Positions 1 through 5,105 of a DNA stretch of 6,958 nucleotides are shown here, one piece after another; position 1 is the first letter of the stretch; each line of letters begins with the position of its first letter. The notes beneath the pieces were generated by a model. That model was given only the letters and a program-made list of their open reading frames with translations. It was not told the origin of the DNA and ran no database searches. The stretch comes from an uncultured bacterium (GTDB taxonomy: Bacteria > Planctomycetota > UBA1135 > GCA-002686595), in the NCBI GenBank assembly GCA_902826945.1, contig CADEGS010000091.1, positions 6,615 through 13,572 of the forward strand, in the 5' to 3' direction. A program made the position numbers and the translations under genes.

Positions 1-3
1 GCG

Positions 4-20
4 CGCTCGCCGGGCGAGCG
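4..20 (-). terminator. Hairpin just past the stop of the ECF sigma gene
   Basis: A perfect 7-bp inverted repeat (CGCTCGC at 4-10, GCGAGCG at 14-20) with a 3-base loop starts two bases beyond the TGA of the minus-strand sigma gene. The position suits a transcription terminator stem. The window ends before any T-tract could be seen, and stems of this length are common in such GC-rich DNA, so the role is only suggested. Confidence 0.35.
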
Positions 21-22
21 GA

Positions 23-586
23 TCAGCGATCCGCCGGCCGGGAGAGCCGCTCCCGCAGCCACGCGCGCGCGGCGCGCCAGCCGCGCTCGACGGTCGCCGT
101 CGAGACGCCGAGCACCTGGGCCGCGTCCTCGCTCGAGAGGCCTCCGAACCAGCGCAGCTCGACGATGCGCGCCCCCTCGGGATCGACGCGGGCGAGCTCC
201 TCGAGCGCCCCGTCGAGCGCGACGAGGGCCGCAGGCGTCTCCTCGGCGGCGCTCGCGACCTCGAACAGCGTGACCCGCTTGCCGCCGTCGCGCTTCCCCG
301 CCAGGCGCGCGCGGGCGTGCTCGAGCAGGACGCGGCGCATCGCGGTCGAGGCGATCGCGAGGAAGTGGCTCTTGCTCTCCCAGCTCTGCGCGCGCTGCTC
401 GACCAGCTTCAGGTAGGCCTCGTGGACGAGCGCCGTGGGCTGCAGGGTGTGGCCGAGTCGCTCGCCGGCGAGGTGGCGCGCCGCGAGGCCGCGCAGCTCC
501 TGCTGGACGGCGGCGAGCAGCTCGGGGAACGCCTGCGCGTCCCCTTCGCGCAGGTCCTGCAGGAGCCTCGTCACGCTCTCCGTCAT
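23..586 (-). CDS. ECF-subfamily RNA polymerase sigma factor (Sigma70_ECF, PF07638 type)
   Basis: This 187-residue protein would direct RNA polymerase to a dedicated promoter set. Residues about 5-95 form the sigma region 2 domain. They carry the block LQPTALVHEAYLKL (48-61) and a following SHFLAIASTAMRRVLLEHARAR stretch (73-94), which are hallmarks of the PF07638 ECF group. A short linker with GGKR (101-104) leads to sigma region 4 (about 125-182), with a helix-turn-helix at about 151-175 (SSEDAAQVLGVSTATVERGW). Length is normal for the group, and there are no membrane segments. The ATG start opens directly into family sequence. The gene is divergent from the Ser/Thr kinase gene across 89 bases, an arrangement common for this group, and no anti-sigma gene is visible. 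Regulation by the kinase is inferred from the ECF43 EcfP-PpkT precedent in Vibrio, where the sigma factor is activated by threonine phosphorylation. Thr47 and Thr51 in region 2 are candidate sites only. The family call is firm; the regulon is unknown. Confidence 0.93.
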   Translation of the reverse strand: MTESVTRLLQDLREGDAQAFPELLAAVQQELRGLAARHLAGERLGHTLQPTALVHEAYLKLVEQRAQSWESKSHFLAIASTAMRRVLLEHARARLAGKRDGGKRVTLFEVASAAEETPAALVALDGALEELARVDPEGARIVELRWFGGLSSEDAAQVLGVSTATVERGWRAARAWLRERLSRPADR

Positions 587-675
587 CGCGTCGCCGCTTC
601 CCCGCGGGGCCTTTCCGTGCGGCTCGGGAGCCGCTCCGGATCGCTATCATCGCTCCCGTCCGGAAGGCGGCAACC
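587..675. promoter_or_regulatory. Divergent intergenic control region between sigma factor and kinase
   Basis: Only 89 bases separate the two divergent start codons, so both promoters must lie here or inside the genes. Three inverted repeats fill it. CCCCGCGGGG is a perfect 10-base palindrome at 600-609. GCGGCT (619-624) and AGCCGC (629-634) form a 6-bp stem with a 4-base loop. The palindrome TCCGGA occurs twice, at 635-640 and 659-664. These could be protein-binding sites or RNA stems, but GC-rich sequence makes chance palindromes likely. I see no confident -35/-10 pair for the sigma gene on the minus strand. Confidence 0.5.
645..667 (+). promoter_or_regulatory. Candidate -10 box and ribosome binding site of the kinase gene
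   Basis: TATCAT (645-650) matches the housekeeping -10 consensus at five of six positions and is one of the few AT-rich spots here. No good -35 lies 16-18 bases upstream. GGAAGG (662-667) is a Shine-Dalgarno-like site ending 8 bases before the ATG at 676 and supports that start. The second TCCGGA copy (659-664) overlaps this site, so pairing with 635-640 could mask it. The ribosome site is more credible than the promoter. Confidence 0.4.
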
Positions 676-2670
676 ATGGACTCCCGAGCGAGCGAGGCGG
701 ACGCGTGGGCGCGCGCCAAGGAGCGCTTCCTCGCGCTCGCCGACCTCGACCCCGAAGGGCGCCGGGAGGAGCTGCGACGCCTCGAGCGCGAGGACCCGCG
801 GCTGTGCGAGTGGGTCGTCCGGCTCCTGGACCACGACCCGGGGCCCGACGAGGAGTCGTCCGCGGGCGAGCGCTTCGGCCCGTACGTGGCGGTGCGGCGG
901 ATCGCCGCGGGCGGCATGGGCGAGGTGCTCCTCGCCCGGCGCTCCGACGGCACGTTCGAGCGCGACGTCGCGATCAAGCGGCTGCGCTCCGGCGGGGGAC
1001 GCGAGCTCGTGCAGCGCTTCCTGCGCGAGCGCCAGACGCTGGCGCGGCTCGACCACGAGTCCATCGCGCGCTTGCTCGACGGGGGCACCACCGAGGCGGG
1101 CCTGCCCTACCTCGTGCTCGAGTACGTGCAGGGCAAGCACATCGACGCCTGGTGCCGCGACGAGGGGCTCGGCGTGCGCGCGCGCGTCGAGCTCTTCGCC
1201 AAGGTCCTCGCGGCCGTGCGCTACGCGCACGCGCGCGGCGTCGTGCACCGCGACCTGAAGCCCGAGAACATCCTGGTGCGCGAGGACGGAGAGCCGCGCT
1301 TGCTCGACTTCGGCATCGCGCGCGCCACGGTCGAGGAGGCCGGAACGCCCGCGCTCACGGGCACGGGCCAGCGCCTGTTCACGCCGCAGTTCGCGAGCCC
1401 CGAGCAGATCCGCGGCGAGCCGGCGACGGAGGCGAGCGACACGTTCTCGCTCGGCGTCATCCTCTACCTCCTGCTCGCGGGCGTCTCGCCGTGGGGAGCC
1501 GGCGCGTCCGTGCACGAGCTCGAGCGCGCGATCCTCGAGCGCGACCCGCGGCCGCCCAGCCGTCACCTGCGCGGCGCGGCCCGCCGCCAGGTCGCGGGCG
1601 ATCTCGACACGATCGTGCTCACCTGCCTCGCCAAGGCGCCCGAGCGCCGCTTCGCCTCCGTGGACGAGCTCTCCCTCGAGCTCGACCGCCACCTGCGCGG
1701 GCTCCCGATCCGCACGCGCGCGACGGGAGCCTTCGGCCGCTTGCTGCGCCACGGGCGGCGCAACCCCTGGCAGGTCGGCGCGAGCGCGGTGCTGGTCGCG
1801 GCGCTCGGCGCGGCGGCGCTCGCCTGGCGCTCCGCGCAGCGCGCCGCCAGCCGCGGGGAGGCGCTGTCCGAGACGCTCGCCGCGCGGCTCGATCGCGCGC
1901 GCGACCTGACGGTGCAGGACCGCAATCCCGACGCCGTCCTCGAGCTGCGCGCGATCCTGGCCTCGATGCGCTCGGTCGAGGGCCACCCCGAGCTCGAGGC
2001 GGCCGTCGTGGCCGAGCTGTGCATGGCGCTGATGCGGGTCGGCGGCCACGCGGAGGCGCTGGAGCTCGTCCCGCGCGGCCTCGCCCTGCTCCCAGGCGAC
2101 CCCGCGCGCGAGGCCGAGACCCGCGCCCGGCTGCTCGTCGCCGCGCTCAACGCGCACCGCGCGCTGTCCGACGCGGAGACCGCCGCGCGCGCCATCGAGG
2201 CCGCCTACGACTACACGAGCGCGTGGCTCGAGCGCGGGCACCCGCTGCGCCTCGAGGTGATCGAGGCCGTCGCCACGCAGCCCGGTCTGAGCGCCGAGGA
2301 GCGGGCGACGGTCCTCGCCGACGGCATCGCCGAAGCGCGCGAGCGCGGCCGCCCGCACGACGGAGGGCTCGGCAGCCTGCTGACGCTCTCCGGCCACATG
2401 CTCACCGACGGCGGCCGGCCCGCAGAGGCGCTGGTGCAGCTCGACGAGGCGCTCGCCATCGACCGCTGGAACCACGGCGAGGGACATGGCGACGTGGCGC
2501 TCGTGCGCTTCTGCCGCGGTCGGTGCTTGTTCGCGCTGGGACGGGGTGAGGAGGCGGTTGCCGAGCTCGAGGCGGCGCTGGCGACGTTCGAGATCATGGG
2601 GCACGACGACATGGCCGAGCAGACGCGGAGGGAGCTCGAGCTGGTGCGGGCGGCGCGGAAGGGGCTTTGA
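676..2670 (+). CDS. Transmembrane serine/threonine protein kinase with TPR-like C-terminus
   Basis: This is a 664-residue Hanks-type kinase that phosphorylates Ser/Thr. Residues 1-65 are a helical N-terminal segment often found before this kinase type. The catalytic domain spans about 68-340: glycine loop AAGGMGEV (77-84), ATP-anchoring Lys101 in VAIK, probable helix-C Glu118, HRDLKPEN (191-198; catalytic Asp193), DFG (211-213) and SPE (241-243). Thr226, Thr229 and Thr231 lie in the activation loop. All catalytic residues are present; the only change is Ala77 for the first glycine of the loop, a frequent tolerated variant. One hydrophobic helix (about 366-384) would anchor it in the membrane, followed by a helical region (385-664) with TPR-like repeats clearest at about 580-640. 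A sensor or partner-binding role for that part is inferred. GGAAGG upstream supports the ATG start. The divergent ECF sigma gene is the likely partner or substrate, though this is not proven. Confidence 0.93.
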   Translation: MDSRASEADAWARAKERFLALADLDPEGRREELRRLEREDPRLCEWVVRLLDHDPGPDEESSAGERFGPYVAVRRIAAGGMGEVLLARRSDGTFERDVAIKRLRSGGGRELVQRFLRERQTLARLDHESIARLLDGGTTEAGLPYLVLEYVQGKHIDAWCRDEGLGVRARVELFAKVLAAVRYAHARGVVHRDLKPENILVREDGEPRLLDFGIARATVEEAGTPALTGTGQRLFTPQFASPEQIRGEPATEASDTFSLGVILYLLLAGVSPWGAGASVHELERAILERDPRPPSRHLRGAARRQVAGDLDTIVLTCLAKAPERRFASVDELSLELDRHLRGLPIRTRATGAFGRLLRHGRRNPWQVGASAVLVAALGAAALAWRSAQRAASRGEALSETLAARLDRARDLTVQDRNPDAVLELRAILASMRSVEGHPELEAAVVAELCMALMRVGGHAEALELVPRGLALLPGDPAREAETRARLLVAALNAHRALSDAETAARAIEAAYDYTSAWLERGHPLRLEVIEAVATQPGLSAEERATVLADGIAEARERGRPHDGGLGSLLTLSGHMLTDGGRPAEALVQLDEALAIDRWNHGEGHGDVALVRFCRGRCLFALGRGEEAVAELEAALATFEIMGHDDMAEQTRRELELVRAARKGL

Positions 2671-2982
2671 AGCGGCGGATGGGGCGGGAGGAGCGTTCGA
2701 AGGCGGGCGCTTCGAGCCGAACGCTCGCAACCGTCGCGAGCGCCGTTCGTCTGGCCCCCCGGGGTGGGTGGGACGGTGGTGGGTGGGTCGTGGTGGCTTC
2801 GGCGAAACCGCTGGCCCGCTCACTCGTCCAGCGTCCCGGCCGAGGCGGGGGCGAGGGCGCCGCCGACGACGTGACCAAGGGAGCACCTGGGCGGCTGCGT
2901 GGAGGCAGAGGCGGCGTCCCGGTGAGCGGATGGGGGGAGAGGGGAAGAGCCCTTCTGAGGCCTGTCCATAGGGGTCGAGCGA
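2671..2982. other. Spacer of about 310 bases without a supported gene
   Basis: Apart from the hairpin cluster at 2693-2749, this stretch is G-rich on the plus strand (for example GGTGGGTGGG-type runs at about 2763-2790) and shows no frame resembling a protein family. Open frames exist on both strands, but their translations are low-complexity Arg/Gly/Ala/Pro sequence with no recognisable domain. No tRNA-like or other recognisable RNA structure was seen. The hexamer TCCATA occurs at 2965-2970 and again at 2983-2988, the second copy inside the operator-like palindrome. Confidence 0.5.
2693..2749 (+). terminator. Overlapping hairpins downstream of the kinase gene, possible terminator
   Basis: Two alternative stems share one arm. 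GCGTTCG (2693-2699) can pair with CGAACGC (2718-2724). Alternatively CGAAC-GCTCGC (2718-2728) pairs with GCGAGC (2736-2741) and GTTCG (2745-2749), with a 7-base loop and a 3-base bulge (GCC, 2742-2744). The second gives 11 base pairs. It starts 47 bases after the kinase stop, a plausible 3' end, but no T-tract follows, so a classical intrinsic terminator is not shown. Confidence 0.4.
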
Positions 2983-2990
2983 TCCATAAT
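2962..2990 (+). promoter_or_regulatory. Weak candidate promoter of the Fic gene
   Basis: CATAAT (2985-2990) matches the housekeeping -10 hexamer at five of six positions and lies within the left arm of the palindrome at 2983-3011. The hexamer 17 bases upstream (CTGTCC, 2962-2967) matches the -35 consensus poorly. If used, transcription would start near 2997 and give a leader of about 80 bases. Overlap of the -10 box with the palindrome would suit repression. Confidence 0.3.
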
Positions 2991-3011
2991 AAACCAGCCG
3001 TTTATCATGGA
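2983..3011. promoter_or_regulatory. AT-rich inverted repeat, probable operator of the Fic gene
   Basis: The arms TCCATAATAAAC (2983-2994) and GTTTATCATGGA (3000-3011) are complementary at 11 of 12 positions around a 5-base centre (CAGCC). The element is conspicuously AT-rich in a very GC-rich window, so composition does not explain it. It lies 65 bases before the Fic start and covers the best -10 candidate. Fic proteins with a C-terminal winged helix could plausibly bind their own promoter, so autorepression is the inference. A hairpin role in RNA is possible but less likely. Confidence 0.6.
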
Positions 3012-3024
3012 GCCCCCCCGGACT

Positions 3025-3056
3025 CCTTGATCATCCTGAGTTCATCAAGGGGGTGA
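3025..3056 (+). promoter_or_regulatory. Leader inverted repeat next to a strong Shine-Dalgarno-like sequence
   Basis: CCTTGAT (3025-3031) and ATCAAGG (3044-3050) are perfectly complementary around a 12-base loop. The right arm runs into AAGGGGGTGA (3047-3056), which differs from an ideal extended Shine-Dalgarno at one base. Pairing would hide part of this site. The only start codon in the Fic frame is the GTG at 3076, whose distance of about 19 bases from this site is unusually long. The GTG at 3053 lies inside the site and in a different frame. Confidence 0.4.
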
Positions 3057-3075
3057 CGCCCCCCGCCTCCGACCC

Positions 3076-4185
3076 GTGCCTCCCTTCGACCCCTCTCCGC
3101 TGCCCCCCGCCGGCCTCCGGATCGCCGGGAAGATCCAGGGTCTCCTTTCCGAGGCCGACCTCGCTCTGGGACGTCTGGACGGCTCGATCGCGACCCTTCC
3201 GAACCCGGACCTGTTCGTCCTCATGTACATCCGGAAGGAAGCCGTGCTCTCGAGCCAGATCGAGGGCACGCAGAGCTCGCTCGACGACCTCCTGGCGGCC
3301 GAGGCACAGGTGCTGGAGCCGGAGCGCCCGCGCGACGTCGAGGAGGTGATCAGCTACGTCGCAGCCTTGCGGCTGGGTCTCGCCCGACTGAAGGACCTCC
3401 CCCTGTCGGTGCGCCTGATGCGGGAGATCCATGCGCGCCTGATGCAGGGAGTCCGGGGCAAGGACAAGGCTCCCGGGGAGTTCCGCAGGATCCAGAACTG
3501 GATCGGCCCGCCAGGGAGCTCCATGGCGGAGGCGGTGTTCGTGCCTCCGCCGCCCCAGCGCGTCCCCGAGCTCATGGCCGATCTCGAGCGCTTCCTTGCA
3601 GCCGGAGGCTCCCTGCCGACGCTCGTCGAGATCGGGCTGGCGCACGCGCAGTTCGAGACCATCCACCCGTTCCTGGACGGCAACGGGCGTCTCGGTCGCC
3701 TGCTCATCACCTTCCTCCTGTGCGAGCGCGGTCTCCTCGCCCAGCCGGTGCTCTACCTCTCGCACCACTTCCGGCTCCACCGCACCGAGTACTACGAGCG
3801 CCTGCAGGCCGTCCGCGACCAAGGCGACTGGGATGCCTGGATCGAGTTCTTCGTGGGCGGCGTGGCCGCCGTGGCCGCCGAGGCGGCTCGAACGTCGGCT
3901 CGCATCCTCGAGATGCGCGAGCGACACCGCGCGCTGCTCCTGGAGCGCCTCGGCAAGGGCGCCGCGAACGGGATTCGCGTCCTGGAGTCGCTCTACGACC
4001 TCCCGATCACGACGGTGAAGGCCGTCACCCAGCTCCTCGAGATCACCCCCGCAGGAGCCAACAGCATCGTGGGCCGCCTGGAGGAGCTCGGGATCCTGCG
4101 CGAGATCACCGGCCAGGCCCGCAACAGGAAGTTCGAGTACCACGATTACGTGGCGCTGTTCACCGAGGAGCAGGCCGCCGGGTGA
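3076..4185 (+). CDS. Fic-family protein adenylyltransferase with C-terminal winged helix
   Basis: Fic enzymes usually transfer AMP from ATP to a hydroxyl side chain of a target protein. This 369-residue protein matches the layout and length of the SoFic-type class. A Fic_N domain covers about 5-100, with the inhibitory-helix motif S-x-x-x-E-G at 59-64 (Glu63 would block ATP gamma-phosphate binding), making it a class II self-inhibited enzyme. The Fic core follows (about 110-240), with a proline-rich flap near 152-165 and an intact catalytic motif HPFLDGNGRLGR (197-208; catalytic His197). Residues about 285-365 look like a winged helix (TVKAVTQLLEITPAGANSIV at 313-332, then a wing). No signal peptide or membrane segment is seen. 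An in-frame TGA at 3037 leaves GTG 3076 as the only usual start, so the extreme N-terminus is uncertain. An operator-like palindrome precedes the gene, and a decayed nucleotidyltransferase fragment converges on its 3' end. The target is unknown. Catalytic competence is expected from the residues present. Confidence 0.94.
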   Translation: MPPFDPSPLPPAGLRIAGKIQGLLSEADLALGRLDGSIATLPNPDLFVLMYIRKEAVLSSQIEGTQSSLDDLLAAEAQVLEPERPRDVEEVISYVAALRLGLARLKDLPLSVRLMREIHARLMQGVRGKDKAPGEFRRIQNWIGPPGSSMAEAVFVPPPPQRVPELMADLERFLAAGGSLPTLVEIGLAHAQFETIHPFLDGNGRLGRLLITFLLCERGLLAQPVLYLSHHFRLHRTEYYERLQAVRDQGDWDAWIEFFVGGVAAVAAEAARTSARILEMRERHRALLLERLGKGAANGIRVLESLYDLPITTVKAVTQLLEITPAGANSIVGRLEELGILREITGQARNRKFEYHDYVALFTEEQAAG

Positions 4186-4194
4186 TCCGCGGCT

Positions 4195-4207
4195 GGCGCT
4201 CAGCGCC
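4195..4207. terminator. Short hairpin between convergent Fic gene and nucleotidyltransferase remnant
   Basis: GGCGC (4195-4199) and GCGCC (4203-4207) form a 5-bp stem with a TCA loop, 10 bases after the Fic stop codon. The loop is the complement of the TGA that ends the minus-strand remnant. A bidirectional terminator is possible, but the stem is short and no T-tract follows. Confidence 0.3.
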
Positions 4208-4394
4208 GACTCGAGCCCGGCGTCAACTCCTCCCCACGCTCCTCGAGCGTTTCCCGGAGGAGCGGGAGCCGAGCCAGGTCCTTCTCCCGCCCGGTCTCCT
4301 CCTTCAGCCGGATGAGCCTCTGGACTGCGAGCCCCTGACCGAGGTCGAAGGGCTGGGCGAGGGGAAGCAGCTCCGAGTAGGAGCGCCGCCCGCC
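4200..4394 (-). pseudogene. C-terminal remnant of a nucleotidyltransferase-like protein
   Basis: Read on the minus strand, this segment encodes about 64 residues beginning near GGRRSYSELLP, continuing through IRLKEETGREKDLARLP and ending at TGA (4202-4200). The pattern of a 'G-x-S-Y-x-x-LLP' segment, then 'LI-x-LK-x-x-x-GR-x-KD' and a Leu/Glu-rich helix is the C-terminal signature I know from small bacterial nucleotidyltransferase-like proteins (MNT/AbiEii-like and DUF6036 relatives). The catalytic N-terminal half is absent: upstream translation (to 4577) is Arg/Gly/Pro-rich and resembles nothing. Intact relatives usually have several more residues (a 'VLDLETLI'-like stretch) where this reads GLAVQRLIRLK, suggesting a small internal deletion too. 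It is best read as a decayed gene. The homology is from memory of the family pattern; an unrelated chance frame is the alternative. Confidence 0.55.
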
Positions 4395-4458
4395 TGCGCA
4401 GCGGGAAGCGGGTGGCCGCGGCTGGCCTCCCTCCGGGCCTTGCCCGGGGCCCGGTACC

Positions 4459-4497
4459 CTGGCGCGTTCCGCTGCGCCGGCAAGGAGTCGACTTTTT
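4459..4497 (+). terminator. Hairpin followed at distance by a T-run
   Basis: CTGGCGC (4459-4465) pairs with GCGCCGG (4474-4480), including one G-T pair, around an 8-base loop. A run of five T (4493-4497) follows 12 bases later. The gap is too long for a textbook intrinsic terminator. It could insulate the DGPF operon from upstream transcription. The rest of 4395-4508 shows no gene. Confidence 0.2.
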
Positions 4498-4508
4498 GCG
4501 GAGCGGCT

Positions 4509-4535
4509 TGTCGATCTCGGCCCTCCCCGTGCGAC
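4509..4535 (+). promoter_or_regulatory. Predicted ECF42-dependent promoter of the DGPF-sigma operon
   Basis: TGTCGA (4509-4514) and CGAC (4532-4535) are separated by 17 bases. This fits the -35 (TGTCGA) and -10 (CGA followed by C or T) motifs that I recall being reported for the ECF42 group, whose targets are DGPF-domain genes. Transcription would start near 4542, giving a leader of roughly 60 bases before the ATG at 4601. Since the operon's second gene encodes an ECF42-type sigma factor, this implies positive autoregulation. The motif is seen directly; its use is inferred. Confidence 0.65.
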
Positions 4536-4588
4536 ATCCCGCCGAACACCCGCGCGGGCCGTGAGGGCCCCGCTCATCGACCCATCAT

Positions 4589-4596
4589 TAAGGAGG
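4589..4596 (+). promoter_or_regulatory. Near-ideal ribosome binding site of the DGPF gene
   Basis: TAAGGAGG is fully complementary to the 3' end of 16S rRNA and ends 4 bases before the ATG at 4601. It fixes the start and predicts strong translation of the first gene of the operon, in contrast to the sigma gene downstream, which has no clear site. Confidence 0.8.
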
Positions 4597-4600
4597 CAAC

Positions 4601-5032
4601 ATGCGCGTCATGGTCATCGTGAAGGCGACCGAGGACTCCGAGAAGGAGCAGCACCCCCTCGAGGCGGAAGGGGCCGCCGAGTTGTTCGAGGCGATGGGGA
4701 AGTTCAACGACGAGCTCATCCAGGCCGGGATCATGCTCGCCGGCGACGGGCTGCGTCCGAGCAAGTTCGGCAAGCGGATCCACTTCGACGGCCCCCGGCG
4801 GAGCGTGACCGACGGCCCATTCGCGGAGACCAAGGAGCTGGTGGCCGGCTACTGGATCTGGCAGGTGCGCTCGATGGAGGAGGCGGTCGCGTGGGCCAAG
4901 CGCTGCCCGAACCCGATGCCCGGCCCGAGCGACCTCGAGATCCGCCCCCTGTGGGAGGCGGAGGACTTCGGCCCGGCGATCGAGGCCGACGTCAAGGCGC
5001 AGCAGGCGCGGATCGACAGGGGGGAGCGGTAG
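4601..5032 (+). CDS. DGPF/YCII-domain protein (YCII-related, PF03795)
   Basis: This 143-residue soluble protein is a single YCII-like domain (about 1-118) with a short helical tail (119-143). The fold is ferredoxin-like. Visible signatures are the opening strand MRVMVIVKATED, the helix about 23-42, the strand and loop around AGDGLRPS (47-54), the DGPF motif (Asp71-Gly72-Pro73-Phe74) with the following FAETKELVAGYWIWQV (74-89), and the SMEEAVAWAKRCPNP helix (91-105). Length is typical. The reaction or ligand of DGPF proteins is not established; the bacterial YCII fold includes small dehydratase-like enzymes, but no activity can be assigned here. The ideal ribosome site supports the ATG. It is the first gene of an operon with an ECF42-type sigma factor 73 bases downstream, a pairing conserved across many phyla, and sits behind a matching ECF42 promoter. 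It is thus a likely direct target of that sigma factor. Confidence 0.92.
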   Translation: MRVMVIVKATEDSEKEQHPLEAEGAAELFEAMGKFNDELIQAGIMLAGDGLRPSKFGKRIHFDGPRRSVTDGPFAETKELVAGYWIWQVRSMEEAVAWAKRCPNPMPGPSDLEIRPLWEAEDFGPAIEADVKAQQARIDRGER

Positions 5033-5056
5033 CGGGCGATGCGCGTCCCCTCGCTC

Positions 5057-5098
5057 CGCGGGCCGACCGCCGGCACCGAGGCGGGCGCCCGGCCCGCG
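5057..5098 (+). promoter_or_regulatory. Strong intercistronic hairpin before the ECF42 sigma start codon
   Basis: CGCGGGCCG (5057-5065) and CGGCCCGCG (5090-5098) form a perfect 9-bp stem. Inside it CCGCC (5067-5071) pairs with GGCGG (5080-5084), leaving a one-against-five internal loop. The structure ends 7 bases before the GTG at 5106 and contains the only purine-rich candidate ribosome site (GAGGCGGG, 5078-5085 region). It could lower sigma translation, slow decay of the upstream message or attenuate transcription. GC-rich composition makes chance stems more likely. Confidence 0.4.
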
Positions 5099-5105
5099 AC
5101 CGCGC

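Noticed and set aside
676..900. The altered glycine loop (Ala77 at the first glycine) as a sign of a pseudokinase.
   Set aside because: Lys101, Asp193, the DFG Asp211 and the rest of the loop are intact, and this substitution is common in active bacterial kinases of the type.
435..2549. A 704-codon plus-strand frame overlapping the sigma and kinase genes.
   Set aside because: It is an out-of-frame, low-complexity Arg/Ala/Pro translation running across two real genes.
583..2886. A 767-codon open frame on the minus strand opposite the kinase gene.
   Set aside because: It is the antisense shadow of the kinase gene in GC-rich DNA. The translation is Arg/Ala/Gly/Glu-rich with no domain, while the plus strand has all kinase motifs.
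2820..3008. A 62-codon minus-strand frame starting MINGWFIM inside the palindrome.
   Set aside because: The unusual start is just the AT-rich operator being translated. The rest is low-complexity, with no domain.
3053..3349. A 98-codon frame starting at the GTG inside the strong ribosome-site-like sequence.
   Set aside because: It overlaps the Fic gene out of frame and is Arg/Ser/Pro-rich. It was kept only as part of the start-site question, not as a gene.
3031..4143. A 370-codon minus-strand frame opposite the Fic gene.
   Set aside because: It mirrors the Fic codons. The Fic motif and inhibitory motif prove the plus-strand frame.
4395..4577. The upstream half of the 125-codon minus-strand frame as a coding N-terminus of the nucleotidyltransferase remnant.
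   Set aside because: The residues are Arg/Gly/Pro-rich and resemble no nucleotidyltransferase fold, and the ECF42 promoter lies within this stretch.
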